A program made the translations under genes and the position numbers. The notes under the pieces are model-generated. The model was not told the DNA's origin and searched no databases. It saw only the letters and a program-made list of their open reading frames with translations. Below are positions 9,571 to 21,037 of a stretch of 64,000 bases of DNA, piece by piece (the stretch's first letter is position 1; every line of letters starts with the position of its first letter). Source of the stretch: Anaerolineae bacterium (lineage in GTDB: Bacteria; Chloroflexota; Anaerolineae; Promineifilales; Promineifilaceae); contig SLGK01000061.1 in the NCBI GenBank assembly GCA_007123775.1, positions 1 through 64,000 on the forward strand. The letters run 5' to 3'.

Positions 9571-10830
9571 ATGCCAATAGCAGCGAATACGAAAGAACAG
9601 ATAGGAACGGGCACGCGGACCGTGGGCACACGGACCGTGGGCACACGGAGTGTGCATGGGCGGCTCAACGGCCGTATCCCCCACCCCAACCATTCACTCA
9701 CCACCCCCATTGTGCAGACGGCCACCTACACCTTCCGCAATACGGCCGATTTGTGCGACTTCATGGAGGCTAAAATCTTCGGCGGCAATGGGGATCGGGG
9801 CGAATACGGCCGTTACGGCAATCCCACCGTCCGCGCCGTCGAAAAACGGATAGCCGCTCTGGAAAATGGGGAAGATGCCCTCCTCTTTCCCACTGGCATG
9901 AGCGCGATTACCAACGTACTGCTTTCTATTTTGCCCGCCGGCAGCCACGTCATCTTTACCGACGACTGTTACCGCAAGACGCGCCAGTTTTGTAACACCT
10001 TTCTTACCCGGCTGGGCATCGAGACCAGCCAGGTGCCGCTGGGGGATTACGAGGCGATGGCAACGGCCGTGCAGCCCAACACCCGCCTTATTATCAGCGA
10101 AAGCCCCACCAACCCCTATCTGCGCGTGGCCGACCTGGAGAAGATCACGGCTATTGCCCGCAGCCAGCGCCGTATCAAAACGATCATCGACGCCACCTTT
10201 GCCACCCCCATCAACCAGAATCCGCTCGACTTTGGCATTGACCTGGTCATCCACAGCGCCACCAAATATCTGGGCGGCCACAATGACGTCATGGGTGGCG
10301 TGGTCGTCGGTGCGGCCGGGCTGCTGCACGCCCTGCGCCAGAGCCAGGGGATGTTGGGCGGCGTCATCGACCCCCACGCCGCCTATCTGGTAGAGCGCGG
10401 TCTGAAAACGCTGGCCTTGCGCGTGCGCCAGCAAAACGCCAGCGCCCAGGCGGTGGCCGAATTCCTGGAGACCCATCCCCGCATTGAGCGCGTCTGGTAT
10501 CCCGGTTTGGACTCTCATCCTGACCATGAAACGGCCGTATCCCAAATGCGCGGTTTTGGCGGCGTCGTCAGCTTCGAGGTGGCCCCCGCGCCCGGCGAAT
10601 CTCCGCTGGAAACGGCCGGCCGCTTCATTGACGCCATGACCATCCCCCTCATCGCTCCCAGCCTGGGCGGCGTGGAGAGCCTCATCGAGCAGCCGGCCCT
10701 GATGTCCTTTTACGAACTCTCCACTGAGGAAAGATTAGCCATCGGCATCAAAAATAATTTGGTCAGATTTGCTATTGGCATCGAAGAAACGGCCGATATA
10801 CTGGCCGATTTGGAGCAAGCCCTATCTTAA
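9571..10830 (+). CDS. Trans-sulfuration PLP enzyme (cystathionine gamma-synthase/lyase-like)
   Basis: VQTATYTFRNTADL...EYGRYGNPT...VIHSATKYLGGHNDVMGG; SAM-I riboswitch upstream. Confidence 0.92.
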   Translation: MPIAANTKEQIGTGTRTVGTRTVGTRSVHGRLNGRIPHPNHSLTTPIVQTATYTFRNTADLCDFMEAKIFGGNGDRGEYGRYGNPTVRAVEKRIAALENGEDALLFPTGMSAITNVLLSILPAGSHVIFTDDCYRKTRQFCNTFLTRLGIETSQVPLGDYEAMATAVQPNTRLIISESPTNPYLRVADLEKITAIARSQRRIKTIIDATFATPINQNPLDFGIDLVIHSATKYLGGHNDVMGGVVVGAAGLLHALRQSQGMLGGVIDPHAAYLVERGLKTLALRVRQQNASAQAVAEFLETHPRIERVWYPGLDSHPDHETAVSQMRGFGGVVSFEVAPAPGESPLETAGRFIDAMTIPLIAPSLGGVESLIEQPALMSFYELSTEERLAIGIKNNLVRFAIGIEETADILADLEQALS

Positions 10831-10928
10831 AAAGCGGTTACGCGGAGATTCGCAGAGAACACGCGGAGGTTCGCGGAGAAAAGCAGAGAAGATGAGCGAG
10901 GCTTTTCGTAATTCATAATTCGTAATTT

Positions 10929-11069
10929 GGCATGGTTCAAGTCAGCTTGACAATTCACTGACCGAGGACGGAGGACGAAAGACCGATAACCAGAGCAATT
11001 CCGTCCTTCGTCTTCGGTCCTCCGTCAAAATTTGTAAAGTTGGCTGCCAAGTAGCAGTGAACCATGCCC
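10929..11069. mobile_element. MITE-like element, copy A
   Basis: Termini ggcatggttca...tgaaccatgccc; flanked by gtaattt at 10922-10928 and 11070-11076; internal inverted heptamer arms (gaggacg family). Second copy inverted at 53071-53237. Confidence 0.8.
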
Positions 11070-11085
11070 GTAATTTGGAGGCGTA

Positions 11086-12513
11086 ATGACATTAGTAATG
11101 AAATTCGGCGGTACATCCGTCGGTAGTGCCCAGGCCATGCGCGAAACGGCCGATCTGATTCAAAATTGCCTGGCCGACTGGGGCCAGGTGGTCGTGGTCG
11201 CTTCGGCCATGGGGACCAAACCGGTTAAAGTGACCGATTTGCTGCTGCAAGGGGCCAACACGGCCGCGGCCGGGGATGGCACCACCTATCTACAAACGGC
11301 CGCCGATCTGCGCCAGATTCACCACCAGACTATCAACGATTTGCTGGCCGACAGCCCTGAACAGGAAGCGGTTACGGCCGACATCGAACGTTTCATTGAG
11401 CGCTTTGAGGACCTGTGCCGCGCCGTCCTGGTTCTGGGCGAGCTGTCGCCGCGTGCCCTGGACGCTATTGGCGGCATGGGGGAGCAGATGAGCGTGCGCC
11501 TGCTGGCCGCCTATTTGCGCCACATTGGGCAGCCGGCCGAGGCCATTGACGCCACCGAATTGATTGTGACCGACGACGTATTCTTGTCGGCTACGCCCTT
11601 AATGGCGGCGACGACGGAGAAAGTTGAGGGGAGAATACGGCCGTTGCTGGCCCAAAACATCATCCCCATCATCACCGGCTTTATCGGGGCCACGGCCGAT
11701 GGTGTGACCACCACGCTGGGGCGGGGCGGCTCTGATTTCAGCGGGGCCATTCTGGGGCAGGCATTGGCCGCCGCTGAGGTCTGGATTTGGACCGACGTGG
11801 ACGGGGTGATGTCGGCCGATCCCCGGCTGGTAGAGACTGCCCGCTCCATCTCCCGGCTGACCTACCGCGAGGTGTCGGAACTGGCCTACTACGGGGCGCG
11901 GGTGCTGCATCCCAAAACGATGCGCCCCTGCATCAGCCACAACATTCCGCTGCGGATCAAGAACACCTTCAACCCCGACCATCCCGGCACCGTCATTGTG
12001 CCCGACGAGCAGGCGGTCAACGGCGGCATCAAGGCGGTCACGGCCATTGAGAATTTGAGCCTGGTAACAATTGAAGGCAAAGGGATGATTGGCGTACCCG
12101 GCATTGCCGCCCGTGCCTTCGGTGCGGTGGCCCGCACCAACGTCAGCGTTTTGCTCATCAGCCAGGCGTCGTCGGAGCAGTCCATCTGTTTTGCCGCCCC
12201 GGAAGCGGCCACCGATGGCGTGATCGCCGCCCTGGAAGAAGCGTTCGCCGAAGAACTAACGCGGCAGGATATTGACAGCATTTGGGCCTGGCGGCCCGTC
12301 TCTATTGTGACGATAGTGGGGGCCGGAATGCGGGGCACGCCGGGCATCGCCGGCCGCATCTTTACGGCGCTGGGGGAGAATCAGGTCAATGTGGTGGCCA
12401 TCGCTCAGGGGTCGTCAGAGTGCAGTATCAGCCTGGTGGCAGACGCGGAAGACACGGCCGTTGCCGTCAGCCACATTCACAATTTGATCGTCACCACAAG
12501 CAAATCTGGTTGA
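11086..12513 (+). CDS. lysC: Aspartate kinase with ACT domains
   Basis: MTLVMKFGGTSVGSAQAMRETADL...TLGRGGSDFSGAILG...ACT repeats; gene type clear, exact isoform (LysC/ThrA-like) not. Confidence 0.9.
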   Translation: MTLVMKFGGTSVGSAQAMRETADLIQNCLADWGQVVVVASAMGTKPVKVTDLLLQGANTAAAGDGTTYLQTAADLRQIHHQTINDLLADSPEQEAVTADIERFIERFEDLCRAVLVLGELSPRALDAIGGMGEQMSVRLLAAYLRHIGQPAEAIDATELIVTDDVFLSATPLMAATTEKVEGRIRPLLAQNIIPIITGFIGATADGVTTTLGRGGSDFSGAILGQALAAAEVWIWTDVDGVMSADPRLVETARSISRLTYREVSELAYYGARVLHPKTMRPCISHNIPLRIKNTFNPDHPGTVIVPDEQAVNGGIKAVTAIENLSLVTIEGKGMIGVPGIAARAFGAVARTNVSVLLISQASSEQSICFAAPEAATDGVIAALEEAFAEELTRQDIDSIWAWRPVSIVTIVGAGMRGTPGIAGRIFTALGENQVNVVAIAQGSSECSISLVADAEDTAVAVSHIHNLIVTTSKSG

Positions 12514-12573
12514 CATAAAAGGACGGGTCGCTGATCCGTCCTTCGTCTTCCGTCCTCCGTCCCGTATCAACCA
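12507..12573. repeat. Heptamer-phased inverted element between convergent genes
   Basis: tggttgacata...cgtcctt cgtcttc cgtcctc cgtcccg...tatcaacca. Confidence 0.7.
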
Positions 12574-13484
12574 CCCACAGACGGCCGTCCGTGAGTAGCC
12601 CACGCTTTCAACCCCGTTTCGATCAGTTCGCAGCCCGACTCAACGCTGCGTGCCCGCTGCTCAGCCGGACCACCACCAAAAACCGAGACCACGCCAAAGG
12701 CGGCTACTTTACCCGTCGCCATGACTGTCTCAATGGCCGCCTTGACCTCAGCCATACCGGGACCGTCCGGTTCGCGGGTGTGGTGGTTGGGCACGTAGGC
12801 TTCGTCCAGGATGTCGCTGTCAATGTGGAAGTAGATGAGGTCACAGTTGGCGGCCAGGCGGTTAACGGCCGTTTCCAAAGCCACATCCCCATAAAAACCG
12901 GGCGCAACGCGGGCAATCGTCACGTCCGTAGCCCGGACCAGCGTTTCTTCGGCCGGGTCCAGGTTCCGCACGTCCACCATGACGATGCGGTCGGTGGGCA
13001 GCGGCGCGGCAATGTGGGACCATTCCCGCCAGCGCGGGTAGGCCAGCCCGGCGGCCACCGCCACCGGCATCCCGCCCAACATGCCGCTGATGGTGGTGTT
13101 GGGCGTGTTGAAATCGCCGTGGGCGTCAAACCAGACCAGCCCAATCTTGGCCGTCGGGCCAAAGGCATCTTGCAGGCCGCCGATCATCCCCGTCAGATGA
13201 TTACAGTCACCCCCGGTCATGAGGACGGAACGGCCGTGGCGGTAAGCACCAGCAACGGCCGTGGCAATCTTACCCCCCAACCGTCCCAAATTATCCGGCT
13301 CAAAATCGGCCCGTTCCGCTTCCGGCAGGCGCGGTTCCACAATCTCAAAAGGCACCCCGGCCGCGCCATACACACCCGCAGCCGCATACGCATCCAGGCA
13401 GCGTTCATCAGCGGGCGCCAGCCGGCTCTCCCGATACCGGTTAGCCACTACTAGCAATGCTGTCAGTATAGAACTCATCGTCTT
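12567..13484 (-). CDS. Arginase/agmatinase-family ureohydrolase
   Basis: TGGDCNHLTGMIGGL, VWFDAHGDFN, YFHIDSDILDEAYVP metal-binding motifs. Start codon uncertain (13484 or 13493). Confidence 0.9.
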   Translation of the reverse strand, partial: KTMSSILTALLVVANRYRESRLAPADERCLDAYAAAGVYGAAGVPFEIVEPRLPEAERADFEPDNLGRLGGKIATAVAGAYRHGRSVLMTGGDCNHLTGMIGGLQDAFGPTAKIGLVWFDAHGDFNTPNTTISGMLGGMPVAVAAGLAYPRWREWSHIAAPLPTDRIVMVDVRNLDPAEETLVRATDVTIARVAPGFYGDVALETAVNRLAANCDLIYFHIDSDILDEAYVPNHHTREPDGPGMAEVKAAIETVMATGKVAAFGVVSVFGGGPAEQRARSVESGCELIETGLKAWATHGRPSVGG

Positions 13485-13559
13485 CATCCTCACGCCATTG
13501 GCTTAGCGCAAAATGAAATGAGCTGCGCTATGGACTGGGAAACCATTCCCAGCCGTTGC

Positions 13560-14510
13560 TCAACACCAGCGATGGCCGGTGAATGGTCCCTGATAGGCTG
13601 ACCAGGATAGTACGGACTCGGCGTGGCAGCCGGGCTGGGCGGGGAGTGGCGGGGCGGCCAGGACCGCTATCGTTTGGGGCACAAAGCGGCCGGGGCCAAC
13701 GTAAGCTTCACCCTGGCAGATTAGTTGACTTGATGCGCCTCCATCCAGCATCATCACCTTCTCGGCCCCAAAGCTGTGCAGGGTTGCCACAACCTCTGTT
13801 TTACGGGCCAGTCGTGACGTAAAGAGGTAAATGGTGCTATAGCGACCATCACGCTGCGGTTGCCCCACCCCTACAAATGTGCGCCCCGTGATATGGTTCG
13901 GGCGACGGCCATCAGCGTATTCGGCCAAACCACCGAGAATATGGGGGGCTGATGAGCGGAGTAAGGCAGCTTCGCTAAGCGGTACGATGTCAGCCCCGTG
14001 CGGCCAGATCTCTAACATCAACTGGTGGTCGGAAAACTGGTCAATGGCAAAGCCATCGCTGACGATCTGGCTATCAATTTTTACAGGAAAGGAGAGGCGC
14101 ACGCTGCTGGTATGGCTGGAGTAGAACTGACCGTTGGTCAGGCAGAAGGCCTGGGGCTGATTGGGGCTGAAAGCATCCCAGACGTCCCGCAGCGATAGGG
14201 TGGCGATGAGCGGATTGTCCCCGCCATAGACACCTTCTCCCTGGCCGGGATCAACAATAGGGCCGTGCAGCAGTTGCAGTGACGCTCCCTGGTCCAGGCG
14301 AATGACCTGCACATAGTCCGTCGTGCCGTAGGGGGAGGGTCGCTGGTATAGGGCTGTACCGAAATCGGCCGTGACGAGCATAAAATCGGCCGGAAATGCT
14401 CCGGTCGGGGGCGCGGTAAAGGCCAGTTGTAACAACGCAGCCAGGGATAAAGCGGCTATGAAGGCAATTTTGCTAAAAACAGACCTGATTGTTGCTGCTA
14501 TGCCAGACAT
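13560..14510 (-). CDS. Phosphodiester glycosidase (NAGPA-domain) exported protein
   Basis: FCLTNGQFY...VGVGQPQ...AEKVMMLDGGASSQL. Confidence 0.75.
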   Translation of the reverse strand: MSGIAATIRSVFSKIAFIAALSLAALLQLAFTAPPTGAFPADFMLVTADFGTALYQRPSPYGTTDYVQVIRLDQGASLQLLHGPIVDPGQGEGVYGGDNPLIATLSLRDVWDAFSPNQPQAFCLTNGQFYSSHTSSVRLSFPVKIDSQIVSDGFAIDQFSDHQLMLEIWPHGADIVPLSEAALLRSSAPHILGGLAEYADGRRPNHITGRTFVGVGQPQRDGRYSTIYLFTSRLARKTEVVATLHSFGAEKVMMLDGGASSQLICQGEAYVGPGRFVPQTIAVLAAPPLPAQPGCHAESVLSWSAYQGPFTGHRWC

Positions 14511-14687
14511 GGCAACTCTTTCCTTGCAAGATAGGGTTTCACCGCAAACAAGCGAAGGTCGCGAAGATTCGGTCTTTAATTCCTTGCCTCTTTGCAGTGA
14601 ACAGTTACCCTATATACCAGCTTGACAAGAAGATTATGGTCCATAAAATGAGAGGCGTCAAACCTGCTCATGTTAGGAGGTGTACTC

Positions 14688-15740
14688 ATGAAAAATGTCC
14701 TGATGATACACTTGTTTTGGGCGGTATTGGGACTACTGCTTTTGATTGGCTGTGGTCAGTTGGAAGAGCCAATTGAGGAGCCAACGGCCGTTCCGCCCAC
14801 ACCGCTTAGCCAGATTAGCCCTACGCCACCCCCCTCGCCCACCAATACGGCCGTGCCCACAGCTACGGCCACGCCCACGATGACAGCGACGGCCACCGCC
14901 ACCGCCACGCCAACCGCAACACCAACCGATACACCCACACCAACACCGACCCCCATCCGCTTTGCCGTCATTGGTGACTACGGTCTGGTGGGTCAGCCAG
15001 CACGCGATGTTTCCGATCTGGTCAAAAGCTGGCAACCGGACTTTATTATCACCACCGGCGATAACAACTACCCGGATGGGGAAGCGGCTACGATTGATGA
15101 AAACATCGGTCAGTATTACCATGAGTTTATCTACCCTTACCGGGGTACGTTTGGTGAGGGGGCTGACATCAACCGCTTTTTCCCGGCGCTGGGCAACCAT
15201 GATTATTCGCCGACCGATGGCTTCCAGCCTTACCTGAATTACTTTGACCTGCCGGGCAACGGCCGTTACTACGATTTCGTCTGGGGACCAATACACTTTT
15301 TTGCCCTCAACAGCGACTGGCGCGAGCCAGACGGCCACCACCAAAACTCGGTACAGGCCGCATGGCTGCGCGACGGGCTGGCCGCATCTACCGCCCCCTG
15401 GCAACTGGTCTACATGCACGTCCCCCCCTATTCGTCAGGACTGCATGGGTCGGCCGCTGTTATGCAGTGGCCCTATGCCGAGTGGGGCGCCTCGGTTGTG
15501 CTGGCTGGTCATGATCACACCTACGAACGGCTGATCATTGACGACTTGCCCTACTTTGTCATTGGCCTGAGCGGCCATCCGGCCCGCTACTGGCTGGTTG
15601 ACGAGGTAGACGGCAGCCAGATATTCTTTAACCAGGATTACGGGGCCATGCTGGTGGAGGCTACCGAGACCGAAATGTTCTTCCAGTTTATCACCCGCGC
15701 CGGGGAAGTGGTTGATACCTACCGTCTCAGCCAACCTTGA
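14688..15740 (+). CDS. Lipoprotein metallophosphoesterase
   Basis: LLIGCGQ lipobox, TP linker, FAVIGDYG...TTGDNNYPDG...ALGNHDY...LAGHDHTYER. Confidence 0.9.
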   Translation: MKNVLMIHLFWAVLGLLLLIGCGQLEEPIEEPTAVPPTPLSQISPTPPPSPTNTAVPTATATPTMTATATATATPTATPTDTPTPTPTPIRFAVIGDYGLVGQPARDVSDLVKSWQPDFIITTGDNNYPDGEAATIDENIGQYYHEFIYPYRGTFGEGADINRFFPALGNHDYSPTDGFQPYLNYFDLPGNGRYYDFVWGPIHFFALNSDWREPDGHHQNSVQAAWLRDGLAASTAPWQLVYMHVPPYSSGLHGSAAVMQWPYAEWGASVVLAGHDHTYERLIIDDLPYFVIGLSGHPARYWLVDEVDGSQIFFNQDYGAMLVEATETEMFFQFITRAGEVVDTYRLSQP

Positions 15741-15892
15741 ACCGGTTGATCATTGGTTAAATTTTTCACAAGCCCGTTGTTAACCTGAAACTTAACAAGC
15801 GGCTTGTTGGTGCTTAACGGCCGTCAACTTTCAAATTAACGGCCGCAGTAGATTCTCATTCCGTTTCACCCCATAATCAGGCTAACGAAAAA

Positions 15893-15955
15893 TAGTGCGT
15901 ATTGCGTAGTGCGTAACGCCAAAGTCCACTACGCAACACGCAACACACAACACGT
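15893..15955. repeat. Heptamer-phased inverted repeat (GTGCGTA / ACTACGC)
   Basis: gtgcgtattgcgtagtgcgtaacgcc...actacgcaacacgcaacacacaacacg. Confidence 0.8.
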
Positions 15956-15970
15956 TCAAGGAGTTCATTT

Positions 15971-17143
15971 ATGTACACTCGTTCAAGAAACAGCTTATTG
16001 TTTATCCTGGCAGCCGCGCTGCTAGGCATTATGGCCGTGGCCTGCCAGGCCGAAACGGTTGAAGTAACCCGCGTCGTCACCGAGACGGTCACGGAAGAAG
16101 TGACCCGCATGGTCAGTGAAACAGAAGTGGTAACCGAAGAAGTTGAAGTAGAAGTAACGCGCATTATCCAGGTCGAAGTACCGGCTGCAGAAGCAGGTCC
16201 GGGCCGTCTGGTCATCTACTCTGGCCGCGGTGAATCGCTGGTTGACCCCATTATCCAACAGTTTGCGGCCGCGACCGGCATTGAGGTTGACGTGCGCTAC
16301 GGTGGTACGGCCGAATTAGCCGCCACCATTCTCGAAGAAGGCCAAAACAGCCCGGCCGATGTCTTTTATGCCCAGGACCCCGGCGGCCTGGGGGCTATAG
16401 CCGCTGCCGGTTTACTAACGCCGCTGCCAGACCGCATTCTGGAGCGTGTGCCAGCCCGCTATACGGCCGCAACCGGTGAATGGATTGGCATTTCCGGCCG
16501 CGCCCGCGTCATTGCCTATAATACCGACGCCATTACCGACCCGGAGAACCAGCTACCCGATGATTTGTGGGGCTTTACCGAACCGGAATGGAACGGCCGT
16601 ATCGGCTGGGCACCCACCAACGGCTCGTTTCAGGCCATGCTGACTGCCATGCGCACCATCTGGGGTGACGAGCAAACGTCCGAATGGCTGCTGGGTATCC
16701 AGGCCAACAATCCCACCGTCTACCGCAACAATACCACTACCGTAACCGGGGTAGCGGCCGGTGAAGTGGATGTTGGTTTTGTCAATCACTACTATCTCTA
16801 CCGCTTCCTTGAAGAAGAAGGGGATGGTCACAAATCCCGTAACTACTTCCTGCCCAGTGGTGGTCCTGGCTCACTGGTCATGGTTTCTGGGGCCGGTATT
16901 CTGGAAACAGCCCCCAACCGGGCCAACGCCGAGCGTTTCGTAGAGTTCCTACTTTCTGTACCGGGCCAGCAATACTTTGCTTCCCGAACGTTTGAATATC
17001 CGCTGGTGGAAGGCGTAGCTACCTCAGCCCAATTACCCCCACTGGAAGAATTGGATGCGGTGGCCATAGACATCGATCTGTCGGAAATGGCCGACCTGGA
17101 AGGCACGGTGCGGTTGCTTAGCGAACTGGGTATTTTGCCCTGA
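15971..17143 (+). CDS. Ferric iron-type ABC transporter substrate-binding lipoprotein
   Basis: AVACQAETVEVTRVVTETVTEEVTR linker; GRLVIYSGRGESLVDPIIQQFAAATGIEVDVRYG...ADVFYAQDPGGLGAIA. Confidence 0.87.
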   Translation: MYTRSRNSLLFILAAALLGIMAVACQAETVEVTRVVTETVTEEVTRMVSETEVVTEEVEVEVTRIIQVEVPAAEAGPGRLVIYSGRGESLVDPIIQQFAAATGIEVDVRYGGTAELAATILEEGQNSPADVFYAQDPGGLGAIAAAGLLTPLPDRILERVPARYTAATGEWIGISGRARVIAYNTDAITDPENQLPDDLWGFTEPEWNGRIGWAPTNGSFQAMLTAMRTIWGDEQTSEWLLGIQANNPTVYRNNTTTVTGVAAGEVDVGFVNHYYLYRFLEEEGDGHKSRNYFLPSGGPGSLVMVSGAGILETAPNRANAERFVEFLLSVPGQQYFASRTFEYPLVEGVATSAQLPPLEELDAVAIDIDLSEMADLEGTVRLLSELGILP

Positions 17144-17246
17144 TCCGGAAACAAGCGGGGCCGTATCCACTCAGTACACGGCCGTTTCTACATTGATGAG
17201 CTGGCGGTCAACATTTCTTGAACCACAGGCTGCCTTAGAAAAAAGA

Positions 17247-17360
17247 GGCTCTTTGGGAACTCAGGGGATTGACAAACCGTTATGCGTAAAACGTAACCAG
17301 AGAGACCTTACGCATTACGCTTTACGTTTTACGCCAAACCCCACGAAATCCCGAAGACCC
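17247..17360. mobile_element. MITE-like element, family 2 copy 1
   Basis: Flanked by 8-bp direct repeat aaaaaaga (17239-17246, 17361-17368); imperfect TIRs ggctctttgggaactc / gggtcttcgggatttc; heptamer core; near-identical copy at 41424-41534. Confidence 0.75.
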
Positions 17361-17385
17361 AAAAAAGACCGGCCTATTGTACAGT

Positions 17386-18180
17386 TCACCCCAACTGCCA
17401 CACGGGGCCATGCCCAGCGCCCATCTGCCACAGCGCACCACGCTCAATGGCCTGCCGGGTCAACTGTTGGGCTTGAGCCACAGCACTGGCCATCGTTGCG
17501 CCCTGGGCCAGATAAGCCGCCACAGCCGCCGACAGCGTATCACCGCTGCCGTGCGTGTTAGCTGTGGCCAGCCTGGGCACGCGCCGAATATGTTCGCGTT
17601 CGCCGTCAAAGAGCAGGTCAATCACGTCAGAATCCAGGGGCAGCCCCTTGATCAGCACCGCTTGCGGCCCTAGTGCGTGCAGGGTGCGGGCCGTTTCGGC
17701 CAGCCAGGCCAGCTTTCTCGCCTCAGCGGGAAGCGGGCTGCGGGTCAGCAGAGCCGCTTCGTGCCAGTTGGGGGTAATCAGGCTGGCCTGGGGCAGCAAG
17801 TAGGCACGGTAGGCTTCCACCACATCGGGGCTAAACATGGGCTGGGCACGGTGGTTGACGAGAACGGGATCGACGACCAGCCAGCGGGGTTGGTAGAGGG
17901 TCAGTTGGGCGGCAATGGCCTCGATGGTCTCTTCACGGCCGATGAAACCGGTTTTAATAGCGGCTGCCCCGTAGTCGGCCAGAACGACGGCCATCTGGGC
18001 GGCCACAAAATCGGGGGACATATACTGAACGGCCGTTACCTTTTCGCTATCTTGGGCAGTAACGGCCGTTATCGCGCACAGCCCATACACCCCCAGCGCC
18101 GCAAAAGTACGCAGATCGGCCGCCAACCCGGCCGCACCGCCGCTGTCACTGCCGGCAATGGTCAGAACAAGGGGGGGCAT
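17386..18180 (-). CDS. thiD: Hydroxymethylpyrimidine/phosphomethylpyrimidine kinase
   Basis: PPLVLTIAGSDSGGAAGLAADLRTFAALGVYG...KTGF...DPVLVNH...NTHGSGDTLSAAVAAYLAQG. Confidence 0.93.
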   Translation of the reverse strand: MPPLVLTIAGSDSGGAAGLAADLRTFAALGVYGLCAITAVTAQDSEKVTAVQYMSPDFVAAQMAVVLADYGAAAIKTGFIGREETIEAIAAQLTLYQPRWLVVDPVLVNHRAQPMFSPDVVEAYRAYLLPQASLITPNWHEAALLTRSPLPAEARKLAWLAETARTLHALGPQAVLIKGLPLDSDVIDLLFDGEREHIRRVPRLATANTHGSGDTLSAAVAAYLAQGATMASAVAQAQQLTRQAIERGALWQMGAGHGPVWQLG

Positions 18181-18185
18181 GGGAG

Positions 18186-18246
18186 CAAAGTGGCGAAGTG
18201 GCGAGGTGGCAGAGCAGCGCAGTTACCTCGCCACTCCGCCACTTCG

Positions 18247-18250
<4 letters not shown>
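18186..18250. repeat. 8-bp phased inverted repeat (GTGGCGAA family)
   Basis: aagtggcgaagtggcgaggtggc...cctcgccactccgccacttcgc. Confidence 0.75.
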
Positions 18251-19488
<1,238 letters not shown>

Positions 19489-19597
19489 TCTTGGTCTCCT
19501 TGTAGTATGAAGCTGTTACAGATTGTTTTCGCTCTGATTATAGCGTCAATGGTCCAATCTGGCATTTTAGGGATGATGCTTAACTGCGCTGGCCTTT

Positions 19598-20827
19598 TCA
19601 CGACACTTGCCGGGCAAACAAGCTGTTAATGTCCATGATCTCGCGCCAAAACTGCTGTAGTTGAATAGAGGGGGGCACCGTGACGTCTTGTATGCTGGTT
19701 TTTACAATGCGACACCAGATATCCGTCTCGATAGTGTAGCGATGGGCACGCACTTTGTCCGGAATTTCATCCCCCATGAATTCCTCACGGTGCAATCCTA
19801 TCAGCTTAATTCCACCGTCAGACAGTCGCTCGACAAACATCCACTGAATTTGCGGGATGATCCCATTGCCCTCTTGAAAACGGAGTGCGTGTTCAGCATC
19901 ACGTATGGCCACGGGCGTCATTTTGGCCACGCTGGTAAATACAGGAGGTGGCAATACTTCAACCAGATGCTTAACGAACCCGTCTGTTTCCACAAAAGCG
20001 CTGAAATAAACAATGGTCCATACGCCACCAACCAAGAACAGCCATGCGCGCAGGAATTCGCGATCCAGATCAACGCTTGGTGGGGCCGCCGCCGAGGCGG
20101 CCAGGAGCCAGCGGAGTACATCGAATGAAAGCGGAATTAGAACAAATACAAAGATGGGCACAACCAACAAAGTAAGTGGCAGGATTGGCAGCCCGGCACG
20201 CAAGATGGGAGGTATCCGCTGCCAGAGATTAGGTTTGGACATAAACGGCCGTCTATACGCATATTCCCGCTGCGCCCAACCGCTACCGTTCATCGCTTTT
20301 GTCGTCAGCCAGGCAGTCAAAACAATTGTGATGGTTAGAAAAACCGTCTGCACCAGGTTAAAGTTCATACCGAGCCAGAGAACCAGGACAGCCAGGAAAA
20401 TTGCGGCCCCAGATACCATCATTGAAAGAGGAAACCTAAGAAAACGCGCCCACAATCGCTTGTGTGGTTTGGTCGGTTTGTACGCCAATTGCAACCAGTT
20501 CCGGTTATCGGCAAAGCAACGTGGACAGTTTACAGTTGTGTCAAACAAATCGAGCGATCTGGCCACGTCTAGCGGCAGATCCGTCTTGTCGGCCGTTACC
20601 GGCAGTGGGTGGCGGGCTGGTCCATTGACCAGCGGTTCACGCCAGGCGTTGCCGTGTGTACTATCCCACTGGTCGGTAATATCCCATTTGGTGCCAGGTG
20701 CCCGTTGTTCAGGCTGCTCATGATTCTGCTTCATGAAGGCTTCGGCCACTGTGAACTGCTCCTGGCAGGCAGCACAGGTTAGCGACCGGGCGGTAAAAGA
20801 AAGTGGAGCTTGAGGCAAACGCAACAT
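19598..20827 (-). CDS. Hypothetical membrane protein with two CxxC motifs
   Basis: LTCAACQEQFTV and VNCPRCFADNRNW, then several hydrophobic helices. Confidence 0.55.
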   Translation of the reverse strand: MLRLPQAPLSFTARSLTCAACQEQFTVAEAFMKQNHEQPEQRAPGTKWDITDQWDSTHGNAWREPLVNGPARHPLPVTADKTDLPLDVARSLDLFDTTVNCPRCFADNRNWLQLAYKPTKPHKRLWARFLRFPLSMMVSGAAIFLAVLVLWLGMNFNLVQTVFLTITIVLTAWLTTKAMNGSGWAQREYAYRRPFMSKPNLWQRIPPILRAGLPILPLTLLVVPIFVFVLIPLSFDVLRWLLAASAAAPPSVDLDREFLRAWLFLVGGVWTIVYFSAFVETDGFVKHLVEVLPPPVFTSVAKMTPVAIRDAEHALRFQEGNGIIPQIQWMFVERLSDGGIKLIGLHREEFMGDEIPDKVRAHRYTIETDIWCRIVKTSIQDVTVPPSIQLQQFWREIMDINSLFARQVS

Positions 20828-21037
20828 GAAAACCCTCCTTGACGTTGGCTACTGCACGGGCCAATGAATACCAGCCGTGGGAGGACAATAGCAACCACCC
20901 AACTGACTGGTTTGTCACGAACTGCACGCCAAGTCGCATACGGCTCAAGGTATCAAATAGGAAACGCTACGTTAGCATACTAAAAAAATCTGTTTAATGC
21001 AATATGGAATTGGCAGGTTTCTGGGTACAATACGAGT

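Noticed and set aside
9694-10545. 283-aa minus ORF
   Set aside because: Antisense shadow of the clear trans-sulfuration CDS; no recognisable domain.
12591-13454. 287-aa plus ORF
   Set aside because: Antisense to the arginase-family CDS, low-plausibility composition.
14756-14971. VGVGVGVSVGVAVGVAVAVAVAV glycine/valine repeat protein
   Set aside because: Reverse translation of the TP-rich lipoprotein linker.
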